Origin: Aureobasidium sp. EXF-3400
Taxonomy: Eukaryota; Ascomycota; Dothideomycetes; Dothideales; Saccotheciaceae
DNA: 64,000 nucleotides
NCBI GenBank assembly: GCA_024195585.1
Contig: SWBL01000058.1
Location: forward strand, 62,001 to 126,000
Reading direction: 5' to 3'
Position numbers and translations under genes: made by a program
Shown: positions 45,124 to 56,490 of the stretch, piece after piece
Numbering within the stretch: the stretch's first letter is position 1
Layout: every line of letters begins with the position of its first letter
Notes under the pieces: generated by a model
What the model saw: only the letters and a program-made list of their open reading frames with translations
Database searches by the model: none
Told to the model about the DNA's origin: nothing

Positions 45124-46972
45124 GTTTCTGCAAATTAGAACCTGTTGGCGATAAGCATCTTGAACTGCGACAGTGTTTGCATTTATGTCCCGGTGGTTTG
45201 GAGGGGTAGCGTTCTTCCGCCGGACTTTCCTTTCTCCCAGTGAGGGGTAAATTCTCTCCATGCTGTTCTACAGTTTGACAGGCGGCGAGAAGTCCGCTCG
45301 AGATGCGATTCTGTTTGGAGCATGCAATCTCGACACAAGTTCGGAGTAATGCGTCAAATTTGTGGTTCGGGGTTCCAATTGACCTACTGTGATGTTGTTG
45401 GCTGTCTCCAACCTACTGTACTCTCTCGGCGACGCTTTAAGCGCTGCAGCGCGGTTGACGCTTCATTCCTAGAGGATTGGCGTGTGGACTGGAGAGCTCA
45501 GAGCTCAGAGCTCAGCGATTGAACAAACGCCTTGAAGCCGCAAGTACAGAGTAAGAGGGCCATTGATGATGATGAGGAGCTTGCCGTTCTGAAGGCGCCG
45601 TGAAAGCGTCCAGGAGAGCGCGGTCAACAAATCTGCTGCTCGCTGTTTCTTCTTTAGCGGTGAAGTACAGCGACGATACAGAGCGTCGGAGAGCGGTCAA
45701 CATCCTCGCAGCTTTCCTCGACACAACGACGCTGATGCAATGCAAGTCTTCAGCACAAGTAGCAATGCAATCCTGTCGTCGCTCAATCACACCATCACCA
45801 TGCCGCCAAACGTCACGTCGCTTGCAAGCACTACAATGATCTCGAGATGACAGCTACATCTGTTCATGTGTTCATCTTACAAAGACAGTTGCATCTCTCC
45901 TTGCCAACCTGTCTCTCCACTACGCCTATTCTTTCAATAGTCAACAGATCGACCCGTCTTCATGATGTCAAAACCATAACACCGCTCCACGTTCAGGCCC
46001 CTGCAGGAAGCACTTACCACGCAATTTACATCACGAGGGTGTTCTGTCCTCTGCATCGTCAGGAACTAAACCGGAAACTGCATGTTCATCGTAAACACGC
46101 GGCTGAAAAAGCGATTGAGTTCAAACCGTTCAATGAGCCTCCCCCAAGCGATCCAAAGAACGATGGAAGAATGTGAGGCTCGGCCAATATTGACACTTTG
46201 CAAATCACGAAAGCGCGTCATGATATCGCGTCGAGCCGTGTCGCTGAACCACTTTACGCTCGATTGGGATGGTCCATGGCGTCGTTCGCCACGACGCTAC
46301 AAACAAACCCCATGGCGACATTGCGATCGGTACTGATGGCATTCTGGTCGATCACAAGTTTTCGACTCCTTACACATCTCGAGACTCACTGGTAACATGT
46401 ATTGAGTACACTCAACATCTCCTCAGGTTTTCTGGCTTCAAAAAGAGCCGCAGCTTGCTACACATCATTATTTGGAGCTGTCAACAAAGAATCGAGCTTG
46501 TTGCGTCAAACGCGGGGCGCTCCACGTCAATGACACGCTTCAGGAGATCAATCAAAGCCATTTCCGGCAGAAGATCTGCTGTATAAGCGTCATCCTGCAT
46601 CACCAGATCTCGATCCCGCTCAGGTACGTTTGACCAGAAGCACGATCTGTGGGGAAAGCTGTTCCGCTGCATGTTCTACCGGCGTGCGGGCTGCGTTCTA
46701 CTCCACTTTTACACCTTTGCATCATCATCAGCTCATCTTACTGAATCCCCAAGCAACGCCAAAGTACGTGTTTGCATGGCTGAGACGACTCAGCTAACCG
46801 AACGCTTGGAATGATGGGAGAAAGACGTATAAGTACCTCGTCCTCTGCTGCTTCATCCTCTCCTTCTTCTTCATCCAGAACCAAAGCATCAAGATCTTAC
46901 AGCTTCTCTCACAACCTCACTACACACCGAACAACTTCAGAACAAAGTCTTTACTTTATCCAATCTATCAAT
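45124..46972. other. Long intergenic region
   Basis: About 1.85 kb between divergent genes. It contains a short tandem run of GAGCTCA (about three units, 45493-45515). Frames such as 45512-45790 (minus) show no family resemblance. A TATAAG element at 46829-46834 may serve the small stress-protein gene. Confidence 0.4.
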
Positions 46973-47343
46973 ATGTCTGGAACTTACAAGCCCACTGGTA
47001 TGCATCACCTTCATCTTCTCGATTTTCGGACAGTCTTTCTGACATGATTGCAGAGCACGGCGGTCTCAAGGAGGATGGTACCCCCGACAAGCGTGTTGGT
47101 ACCGGTCAGTTCGCCCAGGGTCAGGTCGACCCCCATGAGGCTGGCAAGCAGGGCGGTCAGTCCTCTGGTGGCAGCACCGAGTCTACCGGCTCTTCCGATA
47201 GCTCTTCCTCCGGCGGCAACGGTCGTAAGTTATCTTGATCTCACTTCCACTTTGGACTATCACTGACATGCATCGCAGAGTTCGCTGGCGGCAAGGTTGA
47301 CCCCGTTGAGGCCGGCCGCAAGGGTGGTCAGTCCTCCAACTAA
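46973..47343 (+). CDS. Small hydrophilic KGG-type stress/conidiation-like protein
   Basis: 86 aa, three exons (46973-46997, 47054-47224, 47279-47343). Two copies of a G-x-(V)-D-P-x-E-A-G-(K/R)-(Q/K)-G-G-Q-S-S module (GQVDPHEAGKQGGQSS and GKVDPVEAGRKGGQSS) flank a Ser/Gly-rich linker. Proteins of this kind resemble CON-10/KGG hydrophilins that accumulate on stress or conidiation. The codons are strongly C-ending, suggesting high expression. No membrane or signal sequence. Function is by analogy. Confidence 0.75.
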
Positions 47344-47576
47344 GTGTGCTCACTGAGAGTCACTTTTGAACGATATCATGCTTTCATAATCATATCATGA
47401 CATAACTATACCACAATCTATTTCAGATTACAAAATACGTCTCTTGTTTGTGCACCTTAACCACCTCCATCTGTCTATTTTTGCCCTTGCTCATATCATC
47501 TCACAACGAAGATCTTCTTTACCAACATTTCTATGCTTGGACTTCACGGTCAATCTCACCCCTGACGCTTGACAAC

Positions 47577-48704
47577 CTATTTGTCCAGCACCGTCGCCTC
47601 AGGGTACTTCTTGGCCATATTCCTGGGCAACAAAGCCTTGGTCGTTCCTCTCGCAAAGTCGAAGAACTGCACCACGAAAGCATTGATGATTTCCATAGCC
47701 CTGAATCCCTCCATCGTACCCAAGATACCACCGACTTCTGCATTCACAGTACCCGAAAGCCCCAAAGTGTTGGCTAGCAGAGTAACATCTGTATAAGTTG
47801 CGTGTTGTGTGCCATTGACCGTAACAGCAAGCTTTGTACCCCTTGCCCTGCTCCAAGCCTGTGTCCAAGAGGGATCCGTGGTGAGATTCTTGCCTTCGTG
47901 GCTCATAATCATGAAGGGCGAGGAAAAGTTCTTGGTCAAGACATCGCCGAAAAGAGTTCCATCGAGGTTGACTGCAGCAGCGATACGGGTGTCTGCAAGC
48001 ATTGCCGCTGCAGCAGTTGCACCACCCAGAGAGTGGCCAGCCATGAGGATTCTATCGAGAGATCTGGTGTCTGCGATACTGTGGAAGAGCTTTTCTCTGA
48101 TGGAGCAGTCGTACAACTGATCGATAAGGAACGAAACATCGTGTTGGCGGACAACCACATCTGCTGCAATTTGCTCGTCGGACTCGATATCCACGGCGAG
48201 TGCTACGGTGTTGTCCGGGTATTCAACGATAGCAGCATCGTAGGCGTGATCCATGGTGATGACCACAAAGCCTTGGCTAGCCAGCGACTGAGCCATTGCG
48301 CCGTACATCAGGCGGGAGTTACCCAAGCCGGGCGAGAACAAGACGATAGGGAAGTCGTTGAACTTTCTGCTGCGATCTTTGCGGAGAAAGGCACAGGTGG
48401 ATAGTTCCAAGGAAGCAAAAGTTCCGTTGGTAACACCGAGAGGGGCGTACATTTCATCGTAGACGGTTGCGGTTGCTGGGGTCATGTATGGAATTAGGAC
48501 GGGTTTACATTTCTTGAGTGAAGTTGCTGGGTAGTAGGCGGAGACCATGACACGGCGATGCTCTGGTATTGGAGCGTAGGTGTCGTTTCTCGAGGTATCC
48601 ACGAGTTCCATGGTATTGGACGCAACACCATATTGTCCAAGCGGGGGACGAATGACTGTGGCAGTTGCCAGAGCTGCACAGGTGAAGAAAAGAGTGGCCT
48701 TCAT
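47577..48704 (-). CDS. Secreted alpha/beta hydrolase (PAF-acetylhydrolase-like)
   Basis: Single-exon, 375 aa. A signal peptide (MKATLFFTCAALATATV) starts at 48704; the longer frame from 48797 would bury it. The nucleophile elbow is AGHSLGG (about residue 225), the acid is probably in NLDGTLFGD and the His in GTQHATYTD. VLFSPGLGNSR is the oxyanion strand. This order fits the PAF-acetylhydrolase/lipase family. Several N-x-(S/T) sites are present. It probably acts on extracellular esters or phospholipids. A TATAAAG element lies at 48805-48799. Confidence 0.8.
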   Translation of the reverse strand: MKATLFFTCAALATATVIRPPLGQYGVASNTMELVDTSRNDTYAPIPEHRRVMVSAYYPATSLKKCKPVLIPYMTPATATVYDEMYAPLGVTNGTFASLELSTCAFLRKDRSRKFNDFPIVLFSPGLGNSRLMYGAMAQSLASQGFVVITMDHAYDAAIVEYPDNTVALAVDIESDEQIAADVVVRQHDVSFLIDQLYDCSIREKLFHSIADTRSLDRILMAGHSLGGATAAAAMLADTRIAAAVNLDGTLFGDVLTKNFSSPFMIMSHEGKNLTTDPSWTQAWSRARGTKLAVTVNGTQHATYTDVTLLANTLGLSGTVNAEVGGILGTMEGFRAMEIINAFVVQFFDFARGTTKALLPRNMAKKYPEATVLDK

Positions 48705-49150
48705 GTTGAAATGATGCAAAGAGATGATGATTGGTGGTAAAGTGCAAGATGGAGATGAGGTTGAGTGATACTTTTGCAATGCCGTGTTGGAGAACATCTC
48801 TTTATACTTACATCGAACACTTTATACGACCTACCGAGATATTTTCAGGCCTAACTATTCGCCCGAACACTTCCCTTTATGGACTGGTATAACTTAAACC
48901 TCTTGGCAGGACTCGTATGCTCATGTAAGAAGGCAGAACGTTGGCGATCGAAAAGAAAGAGGCTTCGGCGAACACTGCGTCCGTGCGCCTCATCTCGCGC
49001 GAACACTTCCGAATTGGGTATAGTCAGCTTGGCTGTGTTCATCTCTTGACAGCGACCTCGCTCAACTTCCTGACGCAACTCACAAATATAACTTGCCCAC
49101 GACTAGCTTCGCTCGAACATGTCTTCTTTTGGACATCTTCGCGCGACAGC
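48705..49150. other. Divergent promoter region
   Basis: About 450 bp between the secreted hydrolase and a Zn2Cys6 gene; no further gene recognised. Confidence 0.4.
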
Positions 49151-50628
49151 ATGCGTCTTGGACCGTTGGACCGTCGACTCGAGCGTTCAAGATGTCTTGG
49201 ATGTGCGAAAAGCCATCTGAAGGTGAGTGGACCGTAAGTGTGGGCTAGTGATGTTTTGCTGAGCATTTGTAGTGTTCTGGTGGCTCGCCATGTACTAGCT
49301 GCTCCAAGCGTGGTCAAGATTGTGCATATCCAACGAAGACGGCGACGATTACGAAGTTGAAGCTCATACATCACCATACTGTGCAAAATTGTGGCTTGGT
49401 TTCCTCAAAAGTACCACGGAAGCCGAACATGGAACATAGCAACAAAGTCTTGAACATCTTCCTAACCAAGTTTGTCAGCGAGAACAGTTTTACTGGTTGC
49501 TCGTCCACATGGTTCTCGGACATTCAGACTTACTTTGCATCGGATAAAGCAGTGCATCATGCATTGAAGGCATTGAGCGCTCTGTATGCTTATCGTGACA
49601 GCAACACGGACCAGACTCAAAACAAGAGAATGGCCCTGGAATCTTACCAGACTGCAGTACTCACGGTGCGGCGAGTCGTCGACGCGGAGGATGCAAAGAT
49701 CCCGCAATCACTGCTGTCGAGTACATTTCTGCTCGGATTGTTCGAGGTACTTCTTACTTCGTCGTTCTCGTGGTTGCCGACACTGATACATCAACAGCTT
49801 ATGTATGATCCTACTGGGGAAGGTTGGATCAAGCATACGATGTTCGGAACCTCCAAGATACTGCAGCACTTGGGTCCAGACGCATTCCGCTCAGGCCTGG
49901 GTTTAAGCTGCTTCGATCAGATCAGGATGTTTGAAGTCTCACGCTCTCTGCTCTTCTCTGAATCATCTTTTCTCGTCGAGAGTCCGTGGATGAACATGAT
50001 ACACGCCACCAGAGCCTCGGAAATGGAATCCCATTCTATACACGATCTCCTCAATCTGATGATCAGATGTTCGGATCACTGCGCCAGAACACTATCATAT
50101 CTCGAAGGTTTTGATCAAGGTGATCAAGGTAGTTTGTCACTTAGTGAGATGCACGAAGTACAACGTCTACGAGAATTTGCCCTGGAGGGATTCGAGCTGA
50201 GGCTTGCTCTATGTGACATGGACACTCAAATCTCGACGCTTGATTGTCAAGCCGCCAAAGACAATCGCACGACTATTGCAAGGATATATCTGGCCGCAAC
50301 TTCAATCTTTTTATCTGGAGTTTACGATTATCGCTCCATCTGGCTGAAGGTCGTTGAAGCCACGCCAGCACTCCCACAAAGCTTCATTGAACAACACGTA
50401 GACACAATACTCGACTTGACAGAATTTGCCATGCAGGCGACCGATCTTTCGAAACTCTTGTTCCTATATCCGCTGAGAGTTGCCTGTTCGAGGGTATGGA
50501 CGCACAACCAGAAAGATCGTCTCAGAAGTATGTTTGGCACAATCCGAAAGTCATTTGCTGTCGCGCATGTCTTTGTGAGTGAGGTTGAAGAGCTCTGGAG
50601 AACGCCAATGTCTGATCGATATTCCTGA
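49151..50628 (+). CDS. Zn2Cys6 transcription factor (fungal_trans_2 type)
   Basis: Zinc-cluster regulator of 458 aa in three exons (49151-49222, 49273-49746, 49798-50628). The first intron splits the cluster: joining gives RCLGCAKSHLKCSGGSPCTS followed by C-x6-C, a proper C-x2-C-x6-C-x5-C-x2-C-x6-C. The second removes 51 nt in frame and rebuilds LLGLFELMYDPTGEGWIKH. The body (HHALKALSALYAY, ALESYQTAV, GTSKILQHLGPDAF) is the fungal_trans_2 / ARCA-like domain. Target unknown. Confidence 0.87.
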
Positions 50629-50719
50629 CCACACTTTGACTCATAGTCACGATGAGCTCGCCCACCAGTCTGCTAAAGACACGGTTGACTGTTTGCATTC
50701 TCGATCATCTAGACACACT

Positions 50720-51487
50720 TCAACCCAGCCAACGATACGCCCAAGGAAAGAAATGATACAACAACCCCTTCACCAACAAGGGCACATTCTGCCACGGAAA
50801 CGCCACGTCCTTCGCAACAGGATCCACAGAAACAGCTTTCCAATCATACTGATCCCCACTATCAGCCACCTCCACCATAGCAGCCGCTAAATCCATAAAC
50901 GAAACCACACCTTGAGGACCGTGCATTGTGATCTTATGTCCTTTTTGCGAATCGATGGTCAAAGCACCTGGTTTGATGAAGGTTACAGAGAGCCAGTCTT
51001 GTGCGTTTCGAAGCAGTGATTCTGCGGCAATGAGGTCGTTGTAGATGTTTGATTCTGCACGCATGAGGATGTTGAGGGCTAGGGAGGGTATGTCTTTGGT
51101 AAATTCTGGCTGAGTGGGAGCGGCAGAGAGCACAATCAACTTAGGCAATCTGCTCGTTGCGTCGATGTCTCGAAGCTCTTTCATGGCTGCAATCACCACA
51201 CGTGCGGTGTCTTGAGCAATAGTGTTGCCTGGAACGTTTCCACTAACTGCGACCGCGAGAAATACGGCATGAGTGTCTTTAATGCAGTCGCGTATAAGTT
51301 TTGTGTTGTGAAGGCCGCCTTCGAAGACTTTGACATTTGGATTTACGACAGTATCTGGTTGCAGGTTTTCGAGCTTTGATTTGGAGCGGCAGTAGGCGTG
51401 GATTTTGTTGGTGGGTGTTTGGGTGAGGACTTTGAGGAGGGATTGGCCTGTGTTGCCTGTTGCTCCGAGTACTGCGTAGGTTGGCAT
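50720..51487 (-). CDS. NmrA-like NAD(P)-binding protein
   Basis: Single-exon 255-aa Rossmann protein. GATGNTG is at residues 8-14 (G-x-x-G-x-x-G), then HAYCRSKSKL and AVFLAVAVSGN. The C-terminal hydrophobic LLVKGLLYHFFPW is unusual for a soluble reductase and may contact membrane. It is the second NmrA-like protein in the window and not closely similar to the one at 36925-38002. It is convergent with the Zn2Cys6 gene just upstream. Confidence 0.82.
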   Translation of the reverse strand: MPTYAVLGATGNTGQSLLKVLTQTPTNKIHAYCRSKSKLENLQPDTVVNPNVKVFEGGLHNTKLIRDCIKDTHAVFLAVAVSGNVPGNTIAQDTARVVIAAMKELRDIDATSRLPKLIVLSAAPTQPEFTKDIPSLALNILMRAESNIYNDLIAAESLLRNAQDWLSVTFIKPGALTIDSQKGHKITMHGPQGVVSFMDLAAAMVEVADSGDQYDWKAVSVDPVAKDVAFPWQNVPLLVKGLLYHFFPWAYRWLG

Positions 51488-52923
51488 GTTTGAAATACTG
51501 TAATATTACAAAGTATTGAGATGGTGGATTGAGTGGACTCCTGATGATGTGGCTCCTGTTATACCTTATGATTGCGGAGCGGGGATGTTGTTTTCAGAGT
51601 CCGAGAATGGCTCGGCGAACCTACTATATGACGTGCAACTACAAGGCGATCTTTGACCACAAGTCATCTTCGCGGCGGTCTTTGAGTAGAGACTAGAGCT
51701 CCGATTTACTTGTCCTCGACAAATATCAAGAAGATGCAATGAGGGAGTGTTAGCAGCAATCACAGGGACTCGGCCGCCGCGTCAGATGCCACCACCTGAG
51801 TGGCCATAAGTCGTGGCTTCTCATCGCTGCGCGGACCACCCTGTCTGGACAGCATAATCATTCTCCAATCCTCCGTGTTGCTCTCAACTATGTTTTTGTG
51901 GCCTATATCATGGGCTTACCAGTAGATCTGTAGGGCCTTGCTTTCAAAATTGTGACCTCTTTGTTCGAATGGTCCTGGGATTGATGAGTGTGGCGAGTAA
52001 GGAGGCAGTCATAAACAGCCGCGAAGGGTGGAGTGCAATCCCTGTGGACTTGAGAGAAAACCAAGCCATGTGATAACCTTGTGGACCACATTGACAATAG
52101 ACAGCATGAGAAGTAGAAGTAACCTGCAAAATGAGCGTGTCACATTTGCAGAAAGAGATTAAACTCACGGAGTGCGTAGTTCTTGCCTTGATCGCGACAA
52201 ATCACTCATGTTAGTCCTTAGTCCTTGGTAATTCGCTGCAAGCGCATCTTCACGTGCTGGAGTCTGTAACTTCTACTCTCTTCCTACGAAAGAATGGCGC
52301 GTTTTCGCAATCTGGAGGCGCAACAATGATATTTAGCTCCGAGGAACATCCAAAAAGAGCCCAGAATATATCGCATTTCGATGGATACTCTTCTGTTCCT
52401 CGAAACATCTGTGCAGTCGTACTATAGCTACACGCGTTACACAATTGTGCAGATGGGGAGGATGCAAAGCTTTGAGAATAGGACATTGTTGCTCCTTGGT
52501 CCTTACAGGCTGATTCAGAGACGGATGGAAGGCCAAAGAGCTCTTGACTGTATCCACGCGGCTTTCTTCCACTTCTGTTTGATTGAAACAGTGCAAGGTT
52601 AATCATCAGCCGGCAGGCGACGGTAAGAAGGACGGAACTGTGGCAACCACCGCAACCAAAAGGTTTGCGGAGAAAGTCAAGACCGGCAGATTTGGTAGAT
52701 GAATAGAGAGGTCAACGGAGATACATATGTGGCATTCGGCACGATGAGTTTGCATGACGTTTTCTTCGGGTAATATGGCGTTCGGTTGAACGTCTCCGCC
52801 CCCCATATTACCCCACCGGGCCAAATATATGAAAGCCCCTCCAAGCCCCTCGTCCTCGACATCTCTTGTTTACACACTCTTCCTTTCTCTCTACAACCTC
52901 AATCCTCTCTCACATCACACATC
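51488..52923. other. Intergenic region
   Basis: About 1.4 kb between divergent genes. A TATA-like AAATATATGAAA (52823-52834) lies about 90 bp upstream of the aldo-keto reductase. Other short frames overlap and look random. Confidence 0.4.
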
Positions 52924-53954
52924 ATGTCTCTCGGTCGCACAGTCAAGCTCAACACCGGCGCCTCCATCCCGTGAGTATCCGCAGCAACAGAAGCTCCGTG
53001 GCACAGCTAACAACAATCGACAGTCAATTGGGATTCGGTACATGGCAGGCTGAGCCCGGTCAAGTCGAGGCCGCCGTCTACGAGGCCCTCAAGGCCGGTT
53101 ACAAGCACATCGATCTTGCCAAGGTCTACGGCAACCAGAAGGAGATTGCCAACGCCTTCAAGAGAGCTTTCAGCGAGGGCATCAAGCGTGAGGACATCTT
53201 CATCACATCCAAGCTCTGGAACTCGCAGCACAGACCCAAGGACGTCGCTCCCGCCCTTGACGACTGCCTTGCCGAGCTCGGCCTCGAGTACCTCGATCTG
53301 TACCTCGTCCACTTCCCCGTCGCTTTCGACGAGGCAGGCGATGTTCACCAGAACCTGTTCCCTCTCCAGGGCGATGATGTCAAAATGCTCGACAGTGTTT
53401 CCATCGTCGACACATGGACTGCCATGACCAAGCTCGACAAGAAGAAGGCCCGCGCCGTCGGTGTCTCCAACCACACCCAGGAGCACCTCCAGGCCCTGAT
53501 TGACGCCACCGGTGTCACCCCCGCTGCCAACCAGATCGAGCGCCACCCCCGTCTCCTCCAGACCGAGTTCGTCAAGTGGTGCGGCGAGAAGGGTATTCAC
53601 ATCACCGAGTACTCAACCTTCGGCAACAACATGGTTGGCGAGCCCCTCCTCATCCAGCACAAGACCGTCAAGGACATCGCCGAGCGTCTCAACGCCACTC
53701 CTGCACAAGTCATCCTTGCCTGGGCACAGGTTGGTGGCCACTCCGTCATTCCCAAGTCCGTCACCGCATCCCGTATTCGCGACAACTTCAAGGAGATTGA
53801 GCTCCCCAAGGAGGACTTTGAGAAGATTGAGCAGATTGGCAAGGAGGAGCGTCGTCGTTACAACATCCCTTACACTGCCAACAAGCCCCGCTGGCCCGTC
53901 AACATCTTCGGCGAGCCTGAGGAGAAGGAGGCTCCCCACAAGGTCATCGTTTAA
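52924..53954 (+). CDS. Aldo-keto reductase
   Basis: NADPH-dependent carbonyl reductase of 325 aa in two exons (52924-52970, 53024-53954). The catalytic tetrad is visible: Asp and Tyr in HIDLAKVYGN, Lys in ITSKLW, His in LVHFPV. NADPH-binding IPKSVTASRI is near the C-terminus. FGTWQ and HPRLLQTEFVKWC fit fungal glycerol/aldose reductases. Nearly all codons end in C or G, much more biased than neighbours, indicating a highly expressed gene. The substrate (glyceraldehyde, pentose or hexuronate) cannot be fixed. Confidence 0.92.
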
Positions 53955-54856
53955 GATGTTATCCATGTGTGCGTGACCAAAAAATAAAATAACGTAGATA
54001 CCCTTCACGAATTAGCAATAATCCAAAAGTCATTGAACATATTCTTCTATCCACAGTTTCGTATGAACAATAGCAGTAGTAGAGTCTGAACACGAGATAT
54101 TCGCGAAATATGCGGCAATGATAATGGTTGAACAGCGAGTGGCCACAAGTCTTGTGCACAAGCGACTGACTCGGACGAGTCCGGGATTTGATCAAATCTA
54201 CGACACTCCTCGAGTTGACAACATGATGCACGAGATTGCACCTGCCTCGTACAGGGCATACAGTCAACACTGCAGCCACAAGGTCAAGACTCTCTCGCCA
54301 TGTAGATTCACTCTTCTGGCTACACCCGGGAACTCCATGTCGGGCGGCCTGTCCTGAACTCAACCACTGTTCCCGCCATGCTATCGCATACTACTCACTT
54401 CTGCTTTCTCTCGAGGTTGCCAATTCTAGATGGGCCACAAACTCACATCATGTTTTGTTCTTGAGTCTCTTGGAACAGATTCTCATAGGGAGAAATCGGT
54501 ACAGGAGCAGTCATCTTCCTCTGTAGTGCTGTCACTACCTCCTCGTGTGCAAAATTCTGTCAACACAGACAGCTATTGAAATGCACAACAACTTCCAGAA
54601 GGTAGGTCTATCTATAGAGAGTCGACGATGTTGTTACTCTCAGTGGGCGCGTCTTGGTTTTCGGAAGTGTTGTGCATTTTGATAGCTGTTTGTCTAACAT
54701 GTTTTTGCACACGGGGAGGTAGATGTCTACGCTCGATCTCCATCATCAAAGTCAAATGACAAGGAGAGATGCTATCTGTTCCACACTCATATCCTGCGTC
54801 CTTCTCGTTGCGCCATGCCAACGGAACCCCTATCCCCACTCACCCGAAAGAGCTCC
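53955..54856. other. Intergenic region with repeat copy E
   Basis: About 900 bp of convergent intergenic DNA; the right part is inverted-repeat element E. No gene. Confidence 0.45.
54545..54712. mobile_element. MITE-like inverted-repeat element, copy E (most intact)
   Basis: A 168-bp element. It begins GTGTGCAAAA and ends TTTTTGCACAC. Inner arms AGACAGCTATTGAAATGCAC and (inverted) AACAGCTATCAAAATGCACA match over about 20 bp. The centre carries GAGAGTCG...ACTCTC, a degraded form of the palindrome in B and F. It encodes no protein, as expected for a non-autonomous element or hairpin repeat. Confidence 0.6.
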
Positions 54857-55534
54857 TCACAAACCCCCAAACCCAAACACAGCAACAACCAAAGATCCCA
54901 CAAACAACACCATCGAAACATCTCCCAACCTCACCGCATCTCCCGTCTCTGCAGCATCGCAAGTATTCGAATTATTCCCATTCTTGGCCGCAGTGGTATT
55001 AGCCGGATTACACGTCACAGCCAGCGCAGTACTTCTATCCGTCGCAATAGCAGCAATAGTGCCAGAAAGCTCTCCACCCTCAAGGATAGGCGTACAAGCT
55101 TCCACATCCATCCCCTCCAAAGCTTCCTCATCGCAGCCAGAAAGTTTGCCAGCAGTGCATCTGTGGTTGGTTGTGAAACCTACGTAGCCGGAGGTGCCGT
55201 TGGCGATGGGCCAGGTTTGTATACCGCTGATTGGTGTGGTTGTGGTGGTGTTGAAGGTGAAATTTACATTGGAGGCAATGGTGCTGTAGATGGCATTTGT
55301 ATCTGCGGCGTCCACAGTGATGTTTAGGGTTCGTGTGTCGGTTACGTAGCCACCGATGTCGACTTTGCAGGGTGCGGTGGTGGATTCGCAGGTTATGCCT
55401 TTGCTGATGATGAAGGTGCGAAGAGCTGGTTGAGTGTATGGATCCCGTGAAGGTGCGAATGAGGAACAGGATGCCGCGGAGACCAGAGTGCTGGTCAAAG
55501 CGATACCAACTGCGGCAGAAGTGAGAAGATGCAT
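54857..55534 (-). CDS. Secreted, probably GPI-anchored surface protein
   Basis: Single-exon 225-aa protein. A signal peptide (MHLLTSAAVGIALTSTLVSA) is followed by a Cys- and Thr-rich region with several N-x-(S/T) sites (LNITV, NFTFN, ANGTSG). An N/S-rich spacer and a C-terminal hydrophobic tail (VSMVLFVGSLVVAVFGFGGL) are typical of GPI-anchor signals. About eight cysteines suggest disulphides. Function unknown; cell wall or membrane surface. Confidence 0.72.
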   Translation of the reverse strand: MHLLTSAAVGIALTSTLVSAASCSSFAPSRDPYTQPALRTFIISKGITCESTTAPCKVDIGGYVTDTRTLNITVDAADTNAIYSTIASNVNFTFNTTTTTPISGIQTWPIANGTSGYVGFTTNHRCTAGKLSGCDEEALEGMDVEACTPILEGGELSGTIAAIATDRSTALAVTCNPANTTAAKNGNNSNTCDAAETGDAVRLGDVSMVLFVGSLVVAVFGFGGL

Positions 55535-55715
55535 GACTGATATTGTGTCTTTGGCGATTCACAAGAATGGATGCTTGAGATCCATGGCTTGAGTTTTGTA
55601 TGGCCATTCACATATGACGTGAGTTGTCCAATCGGCAACATGACATACGATCTTTACTACCTTGGGACTTTGTATCACTGCTTCATCAAACTGTTCGAAG
55701 GAAGACTTGGTCAAA

Positions 55716-55770
55716 GGATGAATCCTTCATTCTTGGCTGTAGAAGGATTCATGCTTGGCTGTAGGCTTTG
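55716..55770. repeat. Short direct and inverted repeat
   Basis: CTTGGCTGTAG occurs twice (near 55733 and 55755), each after an ATTCAT-type segment. GATGAATCC and GGATTCAT form an inverted pair between them. It is small; origin unknown. Confidence 0.5.
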
Positions 55771-56339
55771 GTACACAGTCTTAGAGCTGTTCGGCCGTAG
55801 AGACACTTGATTTGCTCCTACCCAGATGATATTGACGTGAAGGTGTTGTTGGTCCTTGCTAAATGGTGGATCCTTCGTCCTTGGCAGTGGATCTCCAATG
55901 ACCATATTTAGTATTATACGGCCGTAGCATTACATGACTCGATTTTGCACAGTATAACGACAAAGCCTGAGGGTGTCGGCAGGGATGTCCTAATACGCTC
56001 AATCAGTTGGGATTTAGTATGTGAAGCAAGCATACCCACAGAATCCATCCTATAGCAGATCTTCTATTCTTACCTAGTTGTCAAATGACAATCCGAACTA
56101 TATAAAGAGTCCCTAAAACTAAAACTTTGATAATTAACTTCTTCACTTACCTTTAAAATTCGTTCATAACTTTTTAGAGAAGGTAGAAGCAAGATTTAGA
56201 GGCAAGACGTACTAGCTATATGTAAGAAAGCGATACTCCCCCTTACCACTCTACAAAATTATGTGTGATACGCAAACATACCCTCCCTATCCCTATATAT
56301 TAAATCCCATCACTTACCTCGCCCTTACGACAACACATA

Positions 56340-56490
56340 CGCAGTGCTATAGCTATCAAAACGCACATCTGTTTCTAGACGGTAGTAAAGGTCATAGAGA
56401 GTCGATAACATTACGACTCTTGGTGGAATTTTTGTATTTGTCCAAAGGGACTGTGCATTTCTATGGCAGTCACAATTTTGCATATAGAGA
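56340..56490. mobile_element. MITE-like inverted-repeat element, copy F
   Basis: The left arm ATAGCTATCAAAACGCACAT pairs with the right arm CTGTGCATTTCTATGGCAG. The centre is GAGAGTCG-N9-CGACTCTT, the same palindrome as in copy B. It sits in an AT-rich stretch. Confidence 0.5.

Noticed and set aside
45512..45790. 92-codon minus-strand frame
   Set aside because: No family resemblance; short, and it overlaps an equally open plus-strand frame.
343..51487. Secondary-metabolite biosynthetic cluster
   Set aside because: Many regulators and tailoring-type enzymes are present, but no polyketide synthase, peptide synthetase, terpene cyclase or prenyltransferase.
53007..53600. 197-codon minus-strand frame opposite the aldo-keto reductase
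   Set aside because: Shadow of extreme codon bias; the plus strand carries the full catalytic tetrad.
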